Below, in pieces: positions 30,006 to 39,340 of a stretch of 64,000 nt of DNA (the stretch's first letter is position 1; every line of letters starts with the position of its first letter). This DNA comes from Methylomicrobium sp. wino1 (GTDB lineage Bacteria > Pseudomonadota > Gammaproteobacteria > Methylococcales > Methylomonadaceae). The DNA lies in assembly GCF_003932755.1 (NCBI RefSeq), contig NZ_CP024202.1, forward strand, positions 3,224,001 to 3,288,000. Direction: 5' to 3'. The notes under the pieces are model-generated. The model was not told the origin of the DNA. It made no database searches and saw nothing but the letters and a program-made list of their open reading frames with translations. The position numbers were made by a program, and so were the translations under genes.

Positions 30006-31112
30006 TTAAGCTTTGGGCATATTCCGTAATTTTTCCACGACTTTGTCACCGAATTGCTCGGTACTGATCATTTTCACGCCGCTGCCGGGTTTCGACAAAT
30101 CGGCGGTGGAGTAACCGTCGCCGAAAACGCCTTGCATCGCATCCCAAATATTTTTAGCTTCAGCCGTCATGTCGAAGCTATTTTCCAGCATCATCGCGAC
30201 CGAACCGATCATGGAATAAGGATTCGCGATGTTTTTACCGGCGATATCCGGCGCGGAACCGTGCGACGGTTCGTAATAGGCTTTGTCGGGACCGATGCAG
30301 GCCGAAGGCATCAAGCCTAGAGACCCTAGGATGCCTCCTCCTTGGTCGCTGAGAATATCGCCGAACATGTTTTCCATGACCATCACATCGAACTGGGTCG
30401 GGTTCAGGCATAAGGCTGTTGCCGCAGCGTCGACCAGGAAATTAACGACCTTGACGTCCGGATATTCCTTGGCTACTTCTTCCATGACTTCGTTCCATAA
30501 CACACTGGATTTCAGTACGTTGCTTTTGTGAATATTGTGCAGCAACTTGCGGCGTTTACTGGCTAATTTGAATGCTTCGTGCATGATACGGCGAATTTGT
30601 TCCTCATCGTATTCCAGTGTTTCACGGACATAACGCAGGCCTTTGTCGTTGACGCCCATTTCTTTTTCGCCGAAATACAGGCCGCCGACCAATTCGCGTA
30701 CGATGATCAGATCGATGCCTTCGCCGATAATTTCAGGCTTGAGCGGTGAAAAATGCGCCAGAGATTTCGGTAGAGAAACCGGGCGGAAATTTGCGTAGGT
30801 ATTGTAGCGACGGCGCATCGGTAGTAACGCGCCTCGCTCGGGTTGTTGGTCGATGGGGATTTTTTTGGCTTCTTCATGGCTTAAGCCGATCGGGCCTTTC
30901 AGAATCGCATCGGCCTGGTCGCATATATCGATAGTCGCTTGCGGGAAGGCGTCGCCGGTTTCGAAGTAGGCGCATGCTCCGAACGAGGCGGGCATCAATT
31001 CGAAGGTAACATCGTTACGTTCTTCGATGACCTTGAGAACCTTGAGGGCTTCGTGGGTGATTTCGGGGCCGATGCCGTCGCCGGCCAATACTGCGATTTT
31101 ATAATGCTTCAT
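30006..31112 (-). CDS. leuB: 3-isopropylmalate dehydrogenase-type decarboxylating dehydrogenase
   Basis: A 368-residue member of the isocitrate/isopropylmalate dehydrogenase family. Motifs: LAGDGIGPEITHEA at the N-terminus, the substrate-binding RRRYNTYANFRP, VRELVGGLYFG, the catalytic IHKSNVLK, and the metal/NAD loop SDQGGGILGSLG followed by EPSHGSAPDIAGKNIANP. It oxidises and decarboxylates 3-isopropylmalate (leucine) or its methyl analogue. It sits 89 bp downstream of cimA on the same strand, so here it probably also serves the citramalate route to 2-oxobutyrate and isoleucine. A relative acting on tartrate or another malate cannot be fully excluded. Confidence 0.85.
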   Translation of the reverse strand: MKHYKIAVLAGDGIGPEITHEALKVLKVIEERNDVTFELMPASFGACAYFETGDAFPQATIDICDQADAILKGPIGLSHEEAKKIPIDQQPERGALLPMRRRYNTYANFRPVSLPKSLAHFSPLKPEIIGEGIDLIIVRELVGGLYFGEKEMGVNDKGLRYVRETLEYDEEQIRRIMHEAFKLASKRRKLLHNIHKSNVLKSSVLWNEVMEEVAKEYPDVKVVNFLVDAAATALCLNPTQFDVMVMENMFGDILSDQGGGILGSLGLMPSACIGPDKAYYEPSHGSAPDIAGKNIANPYSMIGSVAMMLENSFDMTAEAKNIWDAMQGVFGDGYSTADLSKPGSGVKMISTEQFGDKVVEKLRNMPKA

Positions 31113-31201
31113 TTTTTATGTTTTTAAGTGAATGGAAAAATTTAAAACTCAATACATCGTGAATTAGACTGTTGCCGAGGTTGTGTTCGCGGAGTCTGCC
31201 G

Positions 31202-32746
31202 CTATTCAGCGGAGGATTTCATTTCATGTAATTGAATGTTGATCAGTTTAATCGTGGCCATGATTCCGGAAAATACTTGATTGACGTGGACGCCTCGAGT
31301 TTTGCGTAATTCGTTGCCGCAATTCCACGTTATCACGCATTCGGTTAATGCATTGGCGTGGCCTCCCTTCGGTATGCGGACTTCATAATCGGCCAGTTCG
31401 GGTAATTGATAGTTATATTTTTTTAGCACCTTGCTGATGGCGTCGATGAAGGCATCGAAGCCGCCGCTACCGGCACCGGTAGCTTGGTGGTTTTCACCTT
31501 GGATTTCGACGCGAAGGCTGACCGTGGATTGAAGGTCCAAGCCGCTATTCAGGGAACAATTCAGCAATTTAATATGTTGATAGCTTTTGCTTTCGAGAAC
31601 ATCGGCGATGATGAACGGTAGATCGTCGGTCGTGATGGTTTGTTTGGAGTCGCCTAGGCTAACGATGCGTGCGAGAACTTTCTTCTGATCTTCTTCGGAA
31701 AGTTCGACTTCGAGCCGCTCGAGATTTTTTTTCAGCGAGGCCTTGCCGCTCATTTTGCCTAAGGCATAACTATGAGTGCGCGAAAAGCGTTCGGGTCCCA
31801 GCCGGGTTTTGTATAGGCCGCCTTTATGGTCGCCGTCGGCATGAATGCCCGCAGTCTGTGTAAAGACATCGGCACCGACGATCGGCGCATTTGCGGCAAC
31901 GCGTTTGCCGGAAAAATTTTCCACCATGTTGCTGATGCGTACCAAATGACTTTCGTCGATCGATAAATGCATATTCATTTTATCGCGGAGGACCACGGCG
32001 ACTTCTGCCAGCGAAGCGTTTCCGGCACGTTCTCCCAAGCAATTGATGGTGCAATGTACGGCGCTAATGCCGGCCTTAACTGCGGCCATGACATTGGCTG
32101 TCGCCAAACCGTAATCATTGTGCGGATGAAAATCGAACAATAAATCCGGATAGCGCCCGCACATATCGCTGAAGCTGTCGAAAACTTCGTCCGGAGACAT
32201 GACTCCCAATGTGTCCGGCAGCATGAAGTGACTGACCGGGCTATGCCGCAAGCGGTCCACGAGCCCATAGACATAATCGGGACTGTCTTTGTAGCCGTTC
32301 GACCAGTCTTCCAGATAAATGTTGATTTTTAGGCCTTGTTCGTGAGCATACGCAATGGTTTGCAGAACTTCGGCGCTGTGTTGTTCGAGCGTCTTGCCGA
32401 GTTGTTCGCGGCAGTGCTTCTCGCTGCCTTTGGCTAGCAGGTTGATGACCGATCCTCCCGTAGATCGAATCCAATCGACACTGCGCTTATGATCGACAAA
32501 ACCCAATACTTCGACGCGGTCGGCGAAACCTTCTTGCCGGGCCCATTGGTTGATTTGGCTGACGGCCTCTTTTTCACCTTCCGACACTCGAGCCGAAGCG
32601 ACTTCGATTCGATCAACGCGCAAAAACTGCAACAAGGCCTTGGCAATGCTGACTTTTTCGGTCGGAGTAAAGGCGACTCCTTGCGTTTGCTCGCCGTCAC
32701 GCAGGGTAGTGTCCATCAACTGAATGTGTCTTGACTCTATTGACAT
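31202..32746 (-). CDS. cimA: (R)-citramalate synthase
   Basis: Condenses pyruvate with acetyl-CoA to citramalate, the threonine-independent entry to isoleucine. The 514-residue protein has a DRE-TIM barrel beginning MDTTLRDGEQTQG, the metal-site motif DFHPHNDYGLA, CLGERAGNASL, and a LeuA-type allosteric C-terminal domain (about 370-510). From memory it matches Leptospira CimA closely in long blocks such as DRIEVASARVSEGE, YLEDWSNG and DVFTQTAGIHADGDHKG. This is why I prefer citramalate synthase to 2-isopropylmalate synthase. It forms an operon with leuB. Confidence 0.86.
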   Translation of the reverse strand: MSIESRHIQLMDTTLRDGEQTQGVAFTPTEKVSIAKALLQFLRVDRIEVASARVSEGEKEAVSQINQWARQEGFADRVEVLGFVDHKRSVDWIRSTGGSVINLLAKGSEKHCREQLGKTLEQHSAEVLQTIAYAHEQGLKINIYLEDWSNGYKDSPDYVYGLVDRLRHSPVSHFMLPDTLGVMSPDEVFDSFSDMCGRYPDLLFDFHPHNDYGLATANVMAAVKAGISAVHCTINCLGERAGNASLAEVAVVLRDKMNMHLSIDESHLVRISNMVENFSGKRVAANAPIVGADVFTQTAGIHADGDHKGGLYKTRLGPERFSRTHSYALGKMSGKASLKKNLERLEVELSEEDQKKVLARIVSLGDSKQTITTDDLPFIIADVLESKSYQHIKLLNCSLNSGLDLQSTVSLRVEIQGENHQATGAGSGGFDAFIDAISKVLKKYNYQLPELADYEVRIPKGGHANALTECVITWNCGNELRKTRGVHVNQVFSGIMATIKLINIQLHEMKSSAE

Positions 32747-32839
32747 GATTTTCGCCTGTGGTTTCGATGCGTATTATTATTTGGAATAATGAGGGCCAAA
32801 GCCGGTTGTCTCGTTGATACCCATCCTTGATCAAAATTC

Positions 32840-32914
32840 GGTACCGGGTAAGATCATCGATGGGGGGCTTGACGACATTACCCTGCTGTCGATATCCTTG
32901 CTAAACATACCCCA
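32840..32914 (+). repeat. Dispersed palindromic repeat with centre deleted
   Basis: It shows the left landmark GGGGGGCTTGACG and, only a few bases later, the right landmark CTGCTGTCGATATCC...CATACCCCA. The central hairpin found in the copies at 3431, 33212 and 37488 is missing. Confidence 0.55.
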
Positions 32915-33211
32915 CGGCTCCTGAGAATTAGACGCTTTTTCGATTGAGATAAACGTTAAGATAAGGGGCAATCAGTAATCGAACGAATGGTGCAAGCAAT
33001 ACGAAACCGCCTATTTTCTCCTAAAAGTACTCCAATTTGCAATTTTGAATCGATGCATGAAATAGATTGCACCGGAATAATCATTTTCTTCTCTCCCTTA
33101 TTGTTTTATTTCAGACTTGCAAAATCCCTGTACCTTTCCTTTTAAGCGTTGTTTGCTCAGATTAGGTGCTAGGTATTAGCGGCTTCAATGCTATTAAATT
33201 GTAACTATTCA

Positions 33212-33364
33212 AAGGTATGGGGTGTGTCTATCGAGGACAGCCGTAAACCCATCCATGGGGCTTGACGGCAGCGCTCGAACGTTAGGGATGGCGTGAGTGC
33301 ACATTTTGCAGGAGCAAAAATCTGCCCTACTGCCGACATCCTCGCTAGCCACACTCCATACCTT
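33212..33364 (+). repeat. Dispersed ~150-bp palindromic repeat, copy 2
   Basis: It is bounded by AAGGTATGGGGTGTG (33212-33226) and CACACTCCATACCTT (33350-33364), 15-bp inverted repeats with one mismatch. Inside are CCATGGGGCTTGACGGCAGC and the hairpin ATTTTTGCTCCTGCAAAAT read from either strand. It is the best-preserved copy in the window. Confidence 0.75.
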
Positions 33365-33873
33365 CATAAAATTAGCTAATTTTTGAATATAAAGGGAGGA
33401 AATTGGGTTAATAAGACTTGAATGCGATATGTTAGGTTGCATAATTTAGCCGCTAGAGCATAAAATCTAGTCTACACTCTATGTGGGAAGTTATTTATTA
33501 ATTAGGTAAAATATTGGTATTACAAAGAGTTACTGTTAATTAAAAACAATAAAATCTCAAGGTAAAAGTTAGCTTTTCCAAGACTGGAAAATCCGAAAAA
33601 TCATCCATAACATGCAAAATTTCCGCTTAAGCTTATTAACCTAAATTCGGTAGTTTAAATATGAAAATCATGAAATTCATAATTAATTTCATTAGATTAG
33701 CTAAATATCCACGCTAACCTTTTGGCTGAACGAAAGTTCTATACAAACGAATAGCAAGTTATTGAATTAAATTGTTATTCTTCATTATCTTCATGGTGAA
33801 ATACTTATTTAGGGTGCTACGGCAACCGCCTTTGGAAAGTCATTTATTTGTAATTTAGAGGATACCTGTCGTT
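33365..33873. other. AT-rich gap upstream of the hybrid kinase
   Basis: About 500 bp of AT-rich sequence with no supportable gene. It probably holds the kinase promoter, but I could not single out a convincing -35/-10 pair. Confidence 0.35.
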
Positions 33874-36800
33874 TTGAATACACAACTCAATCGTTCAAGC
33901 AATCCAGATCCTTATCTCACGACTGTAGGTCGAGGCCGATTTTTTAAGGATTTTATGCTGCTATTCCTACCCGTTTGCTTTTTAGTCGTGGCAGGCACTT
34001 GGTTGTTGGGCGAATCGCGCATTGATGCCGAGTTATCGATGCTGATGGCCGACGAAACAATTTTTGTCGAGTTGGGGCAAGGCCGCTTGGATCAAGAGCT
34101 GGCCGTTCCGATAGGCCATTTGATGAGTTTAATCAATGAAAACCCGGTTTGCAGGGTCTATCAGGCCCCGAATGGCTCGGACTCGAGCTCGATGCAAGAA
34201 GCATTTTTTTCGTTGATGTCGCGTAACCCGATTTACGACGAAGTACGCTGGATCGACGAGCAGGGAATAGAGCAAGTACGAGTCAATAACAGAAGGGGGC
34301 GCCCGATCGTCGTTCCTCGCAATGAATTACAAGCTAAAAACGAGCGTTACTTTTTTACCGATACCATGCTGCTGAATCAAGGGGAGATTTATATTTCCCC
34401 ACTCGATTTGAATATGGACAACGACCGTATCGAGACTCCTTTCAAGCCGACAATAAGAGTCTCAAGCCCTGTTTTTGATGAGATAGGTAAGCCTCGAGGC
34501 ATTCTCATTATTAACATCATGGCAAAATCAATGCTGGATGCTTTCGTTCAAAGCGCCGGCCCCGCCATTGACAGGTTGATGTTGGTCAATGACGAGGGCT
34601 ATTGGCTCAAAAGCCCCAATGCACAGGATGAATGGGGTTTCATGTTTCAGCGGAAAGCGACTCTTGCTACACGAAACCCTCGAGTATGGGATGCGATAAC
34701 CCGGCAGAAAAAAGGCCAGATCAAACTTGACGACGGTCTTTGGACATGGAGTTCCGTTTCGTTAACGCCCAAACAAAATGTCCGACTATCGCACAGCATA
34801 CATTGGAAAGTGATTAGCCATTTACCAATGGAAAAATTATCGGTGTTGGAAAAAAACGTTTGGTCGGCTAAGGTCGCCAGTGCCTCGGTGATCTTACTAT
34901 TGTTTGCGATAGGTATAGGACGTCTAATTCAGGCAAGAACGGCGCGGGCTTTGGCAGAGAGGGCAGCAGCTTTGGCACGGGGCGAAGCGGAGTCAGCGAC
35001 GCGTTTACAAGAGGCTCAAGCGTATTTTCGAATGTTGTTCGAAGCAAACGCCAGCGGTTTGTTGGTCGTCGATACTGAAGGAAAAATAGTCATGGCTAAC
35101 CCGGCCTTCGAGAATCTATTCGGCTATCAAGTATCGGAAGTAGTCAATAGACCCGTGGAAATATTGCTTCCCGAAAAGTTTCGTTCACGCCATGCCAGGC
35201 AACGTAAAGATTATTTACAAAACCCAACGACTCGGGCGATGGGTGAGGGAAGAGACTTATATGGAACTAGAAAGGACGGTTCAATATTTCCGATAGAAAT
35301 CGGCTTGAGTCCCTATCGGAGCGATAACCAAACCTTTGTCGTGGCAACCATTGTCGATTTATCCGAACGCAAGCGAATCCAAGATGCCTTGCTTCAAATG
35401 AATGAAACCTTGGAGCGAAGCGTGGCCGAGCGTACGGCTGAATTACAGGCGGCAAAACAGGAGGCCGAGCGGCTTGCCAGTGTCAAAGGCAACTTTTTGG
35501 CCAATATGAGCCATGAAATACGGACTCCAATGAACGCGATACTTGGATTGGCCTATTTACTGGAAAAAGCCGATCTGGGAGTCGATGAGCTTAATTTGGT
35601 GAAGAAAATTCGTATAGCCGGCCGGTCCTTGCTTGGAATCATCAACGATATTCTGGATTTTTCCAAAATAGAATCGGGGCGTCTTGAAATCGAGCATGCG
35701 CCATTTCGGTTGAGCGATGTGTTGGACAACGTAGCCACGCTGATGTCGGCGATTGAATGCAGCAATAAAGTCGAATTGATTATGGGGCCGGCGCCGGAAG
35801 GCATCGAGCTTCTGCGAGGCGATGCGCTTCGGCTCGAACAAATATTGCTCAATTTGACCAGTAATGCGCTTAAATTCACAAAGCAGGGAAGCGTTACGAT
35901 CTCCGTCATCAAATTGCCGCCTAAAGATGGCCAGGATTATCTACGTTTCAGCGTCCGCGATACCGGCATTGGTATTCCTATTGAAAAACAAGCGGAAATT
36001 TTTAATGCATTTTCTCAGGAAGACACGTCGACGACACGCCGTTTCGGCGGAACAGGGTTGGGTTTAACGATATGCCGGCATTTGGCGCAAATGATGGGCG
36101 GAGAACTCGGCGTCAACAGCGAACTCGGGCAAGGTAGCGAGTTTTGGTTGATGCTGCCGATAGAGCTGGTCGAGCCGCAAGAGTATGTGCATCCGTCCAT
36201 CGCGTTTCAAAAAGTATTGATCGCCGACGATCATCCCATGGCTAGAGAGATGTTGGCGGCAACGGTGCGTAGCTTAGGCTGGACTCCCGAGGTCGTTGAG
36301 TCGGGCGAAGAGGCTGTGGAGCGTGTTATCGAACGGGCACGGAATAATAAACTCCCCGATATTTTATTATTGGATTGGTGTATGCCCGGCGTCAATGGGC
36401 TCGAAGCTGGTATACGCATAAGACAAGAGCTTGGCGATATTGCCGATGTTCCGATTATCGTTATTGCCACGGCTCATGACCGCGATGCATTGCTACGCGA
36501 ACCGGATGTGGCAATAGCCGATGCCGTCTTACGTAAACCGATTACTGCTTCTTCACTCTATAATGCCGTATCCGATGCCAAGTTGCGTCGTCAAGGCGAA
36601 AGGTCTACACAGCATAATAAAACTACGCCATCCGAAAAACGAATCAACGGCTTAAGGGTGTTATTGGTCGATGATAGTGAAATTAACCGTGATATGGCAA
36701 GGCGTATTTTGGAAGCCGAAGGAGCTACCGTTTATTTGGCAGACGACGGTCATGCGGCCTTAGAATGGTTAAGACTGAATCCGGATTTGGCCGACGTGGT

Positions 36801-37419
36801 GCTGATGGATGTACAAATGCCGCTCATGGATGGTTATGAAGCGACCCGGCAAATTCGTGAAGTCCTTGGCTTGACTCTGTTGCCTATCGTGGCGCTGACC
36901 GCCGGCGCATTCAAGAATCAACAGGCTGCAGCGCTCAATGCCGGGATGAATGGATTCATTGCCAAACCGTTCGATGTCGAGGAATTAATCGCTTATCTGC
37001 AACAATACGTTACCGGATTACGAGTAACGGCTGATTCAAAGAATGAGCCGGTCGCTTCAGCTAAGACAGCCGACTCACAGCTTCCCATGATAGATATAGA
37101 CAGAGGCCTACATAATTGGGGCGACGCCGCAACTTATTATAAATACTTACAAAAGTTTGCCGAATCGCACGGACATGACGGAGACGAAGTCGCCAAAATG
37201 ATGGCTCAAGGCGAGCGTGAAAGTGCTCTTGCCTTGGCGCATAAATTGAAAGGAACGGCAGGAAACTTGGCGCTGATACAAGTATGGAAGTTGGCTGAAA
37301 AGATTGAGTCTAAGCTTTTAGAAGAAGGAGCTACGTTAGATGAGTCGATTCAACAGTTGCAGATTTTATTGAACGATACGTTGCGCGAAATCGGCCGTCT
37401 GAATGGTAAAGATAAGTAA
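33874..37419 (+). CDS. BarA-type hybrid sensor histidine kinase (PAS-HisKA-HATPase-REC-REC-Hpt)
   Basis: An 1181-residue inner-membrane sensor. Two transmembrane helices (about 28-45 and 334-351) enclose a periplasmic, probably dCache-like, sensing domain. Then come PAS (about 385-500), a coiled coil, HisKA with phospho-accepting His547 in NMSHEIRTPMN, HATPase with RDTGIGIP and GGTGLGL, and two receiver domains with phospho-acceptors Asp834 (LLLDWCMPG) and Asp979 (VLMDVQMPLMDG). A C-terminal Hpt domain has His1123 in ALAHKLKGTAG. All phosphorelay residues are intact. The start is TTG with AGAGGA about 11 bp upstream, a weak choice. No cognate regulator is adjacent, so the output partner is unknown. 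Confidence 0.88.
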   Translation: MNTQLNRSSNPDPYLTTVGRGRFFKDFMLLFLPVCFLVVAGTWLLGESRIDAELSMLMADETIFVELGQGRLDQELAVPIGHLMSLINENPVCRVYQAPNGSDSSSMQEAFFSLMSRNPIYDEVRWIDEQGIEQVRVNNRRGRPIVVPRNELQAKNERYFFTDTMLLNQGEIYISPLDLNMDNDRIETPFKPTIRVSSPVFDEIGKPRGILIINIMAKSMLDAFVQSAGPAIDRLMLVNDEGYWLKSPNAQDEWGFMFQRKATLATRNPRVWDAITRQKKGQIKLDDGLWTWSSVSLTPKQNVRLSHSIHWKVISHLPMEKLSVLEKNVWSAKVASASVILLLFAIGIGRLIQARTARALAERAAALARGEAESATRLQEAQAYFRMLFEANASGLLVVDTEGKIVMANPAFENLFGYQVSEVVNRPVEILLPEKFRSRHARQRKDYLQNPTTRAMGEGRDLYGTRKDGSIFPIEIGLSPYRSDNQTFVVATIVDLSERKRIQDALLQMNETLERSVAERTAELQAAKQEAERLASVKGNFLANMSHEIRTPMNAILGLAYLLEKADLGVDELNLVKKIRIAGRSLLGIINDILDFSKIESGRLEIEHAPFRLSDVLDNVATLMSAIECSNKVELIMGPAPEGIELLRGDALRLEQILLNLTSNALKFTKQGSVTISVIKLPPKDGQDYLRFSVRDTGIGIPIEKQAEIFNAFSQEDTSTTRRFGGTGLGLTICRHLAQMMGGELGVNSELGQGSEFWLMLPIELVEPQEYVHPSIAFQKVLIADDHPMAREMLAATVRSLGWTPEVVESGEEAVERVIERARNNKLPDILLLDWCMPGVNGLEAGIRIRQELGDIADVPIIVIATAHDRDALLREPDVAIADAVLRKPITASSLYNAVSDAKLRRQGERSTQHNKTTPSEKRINGLRVLLVDDSEINRDMARRILEAEGATVYLADDGHAALEWLRLNPDLADVVLMDVQMPLMDGYEATRQIREVLGLTLLPIVALTAGAFKNQQAAALNAGMNGFIAKPFDVEELIAYLQQYVTGLRVTADSKNEPVASAKTADSQLPMIDIDRGLHNWGDAATYYKYLQKFAESHGHDGDEVAKMMAQGERESALALAHKLKGTAGNLALIQVWKLAEKIESKLLEEGATLDESIQQLQILLNDTLREIGRLNGKDK

Positions 37420-37487
37420 AATGATACGATGTTGCCGAACCAGTATTGCTCGAGCTTGAAAAAACTTTGCCTCGGCAGATGCTGAAA

Positions 37488-37617
37488 CCCTTCCATGGGG
37501 GCTTGACGGCAGCTAAGCGCCAAGGATGGCGTGTATTAGGGCAATGCAGGAGCAATTGCCGAGGAGCAAAAATCTGCACCTGCTGCCGACATCCCCGCTA
37601 ACCGCACCCCATACCTT
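37488..37617 (+). repeat. Dispersed palindromic repeat, copy 3
   Basis: It shows CCATGGGGGCTTGACGGCAG, CCAAGGATGGCG, a doubled hairpin region (GGGCAATGCAGGAGCAATTG then GGAGCAAAAATCTGC) and the right end CCGCACCCCATACC. The left terminal repeat is missing. Its last ~20 bases match copy 2 and continue identically into CATAAAATTAGC. Confidence 0.65.
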
Positions 37618-37631
37618 CATAAAATTAGCAT

Positions 37632-37712
37632 GTAGCCCGTATGTAGCGTAGCGGAATACGGGACTGGCGTGGCACCGAATATCCCGGATTGCGCTACGCT
37701 TCATCCGGGCTA
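37632..37712. repeat. REP-like inverted repeat (TAGCCCG..CGGGCTA)
   Basis: The left arm (37632-37662) begins TAGCCCGTATGTAGCGTAGC. The right arm (37682-37712) is its inverted form ending CATCCGGGCTA; about 27 of 31 bases pair. This is a type of extragenic palindrome common in proteobacteria. Confidence 0.65.
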
Positions 37713-37825
37713 CGCTGTTTAAGATCGCCGGAGGTTAGTAGTGGACGTGGTCGGATACATCACAGGAAAAAGTGCGATATCGAAGACAATGGGTCTGATG
37801 ATAACGGTGATTTTTAATAAACCGA

Positions 37826-37889
37826 AAGGCTTAACTATGGCAGCCCTTGGGGTTGCTAATGACCGTCAAGCCCCCCGCTTTGCGGGGGG
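37826..37889 (-). repeat. Half copy of the dispersed repeat with a GC hairpin
   Basis: Read on the minus strand, GGGGGGCTTGACGGTC is followed by ATTAGCAACCCCAAGG, resembling the left half of the family. It begins with the perfect hairpin CCCCCCGC/GCGGGGGG (37871-37889). It marks the point where similarity to CobA stops in the neighbouring relic. Confidence 0.4.
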
Positions 37890-38034
37890 ATATAACTTGC
37901 GCGACCCGACGCCGCGGTAATGCCGGGGACGATTTGAAAATAGATACCCGATTGCATCAAGGTTTCGACTTCTTTGCCGCCCGGCTAAATATGAAAGGAT
38001 CGCCGGCGCCGACAAACCAGACTTTCGCTAATCC
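37886..38034 (-). pseudogene. Remnant of cobA (uroporphyrinogen-III C-methyltransferase)
   Basis: Directly after the cobB stop, the minus strand reads GLAKVWFVGAG, the typical CobA N-terminus. It then jumps straight to DPFIFSR, which belongs about 80 residues further on (GGDPFIFGRGG). After a frameshift it continues GGKEVETLMQSGIYFQ and IVPGITAASGRASYI, again CobA-like. So the gene has an internal deletion, a frameshift and a lost C-terminal half. CobA diverts uroporphyrinogen III into sirohaem and B12; this copy cannot be active. Confidence 0.7.
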
Positions 38035-38036
38035 GG

Positions 38037-39338
38037 TTAGTGAAAAAATCCTGCGGCTTGTTGCGGGTTGAACGGAAAATAAGTGTGCAGATAAGAGGCT
38101 TGCAACGATCCCACGCGGAAAAATTTTTCGCCTTGGCTGCGGTTGCGTTGCGGAATCGATACGGTCGAGGCTTCCTTATCGGTTTCCAGAAGCGAATGAT
38201 GAAAACTATGGCCGCGTATTTCTCCGTGCTCCAGTTGCAAACTGTGCATGCCCAGATTGACCAGTCGTTTCTGCATTGTCGCGCGGCCCGACAACAGGCC
38301 AGCCATCGTGGCCGATTGCCCCTGTTTGTCGGTCAGCGTTTCCAACAGATATAAAAAACCGCCGCATTCGGCGTAAATCGGTTTGCCGGCGCGGTGATAG
38401 TCATGCAAGGCCTGTTTCATCGCGCGATTATCGGCGAGGGCCGCTAGATGCAGTTCGGGATAGCCGCCCGGCAGATAGAGGCTATCGACCTCCGGCAATT
38501 TGGCGTCGGTCAACGGCGAGAAGAAACGCAGCTCGGCGCCCATGGCCTGCAAGCAATCGAGGTTGGCCTGGTAGATGAATGAAAAGGCCGCGTCGCGGGC
38601 GATGCCGATACGTTTGCCGGCAAGAAGGCGCGGCGTCGGCGTCGTTGCCGCCGGGGCAAAGTCAACCGGTTCGGGCAAGCGGCATGGCGCGGATTCGGTC
38701 AATAATTCTGCGGCTCGCGCCAGTCTTCGGTCCAAGTCGCCGATCTCGTCCGCTTGCAGTAAACCCAAATGCCGCGACGGCAAAGCGATATCCGCGTCTT
38801 TAGATAGGGCTGCCAGCAAGGGCATGTCTTCGGGCAGCGCTTCTTGCAGTAATCCGGCATGGCCTGTACTGCCGACTTTGTTGGCGATGACGCCGGCAAG
38901 CCTTAGGTTCGGTCGGTAATGAGCCAAACCATAGGCGACGGCGGCAAAGGTTTGCGCCATGCCTTGCGCGTCGATCACAGCGGCGACCGGGACCGACAGC
39001 GCTTGCGCCAGATCGGCGCTGCTGCTGTCCCCATCGTAGAGGCCCATTACCCCTTCGATCAAGATGACATCGGATTTGGCGGCGGCGCGATAGAGCAAGT
39101 CGCGGCAATGCGCCTCGCCCATCATCCACAAATCCAATTGATAGACCGGCCGTCCCGAGGCATGAGCCAAAATCTGCGGATCGATGAAATCCGGGCCGGT
39201 TTTGAATATGCTGACCTTGCGGTTTTGACTTCGGTGATAGGCAGCCAAAGCGGCGGTTAGGGTCGTCTTGCCTTGGCCGGAGGCGGGCGCGCTGATCAGC
39301 ATGGCCGGACAATGGCGAACGGATGGGCTAGTGTTCAT
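38037..39338 (-). CDS. cobB: Cobyrinate a,c-diamide synthase
   Basis: ATP-dependent amidotransferase of the CobB/CbiA family that amidates the a and c side chains of cobyrinate in cobalamin synthesis. The 433-residue form starts at ATG 39338, two bases after the upstream stop codon; a longer reading frame would overlap that gene. Seen: P-loop ISAPASGQGKTT (about residues 15-26), FKTGPDFIDP, EGVMGLYDG, and a C-terminal glutamine amidotransferase domain with the nucleophile Cys in YAECGGFLYL and a terminal SYLHTYF. It shares a B12 riboswitch-led transcript with the cobalt transporter fusion. Confidence 0.92.
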   Translation of the reverse strand: MNTSPSVRHCPAMLISAPASGQGKTTLTAALAAYHRSQNRKVSIFKTGPDFIDPQILAHASGRPVYQLDLWMMGEAHCRDLLYRAAAKSDVILIEGVMGLYDGDSSSADLAQALSVPVAAVIDAQGMAQTFAAVAYGLAHYRPNLRLAGVIANKVGSTGHAGLLQEALPEDMPLLAALSKDADIALPSRHLGLLQADEIGDLDRRLARAAELLTESAPCRLPEPVDFAPAATTPTPRLLAGKRIGIARDAAFSFIYQANLDCLQAMGAELRFFSPLTDAKLPEVDSLYLPGGYPELHLAALADNRAMKQALHDYHRAGKPIYAECGGFLYLLETLTDKQGQSATMAGLLSGRATMQKRLVNLGMHSLQLEHGEIRGHSFHHSLLETDKEASTVSIPQRNRSQGEKFFRVGSLQASYLHTYFPFNPQQAAGFFH

Positions 39339-39340
39339 GA

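Noticed and set aside
37741-37920. A 59-codon open frame starting GTG after GGAGG
   Set aside because: It runs antisense through the cobA remnant and the repeat hairpin, is not recognisable, and the Shine-Dalgarno lies at the edge of a REP element; probably chance.
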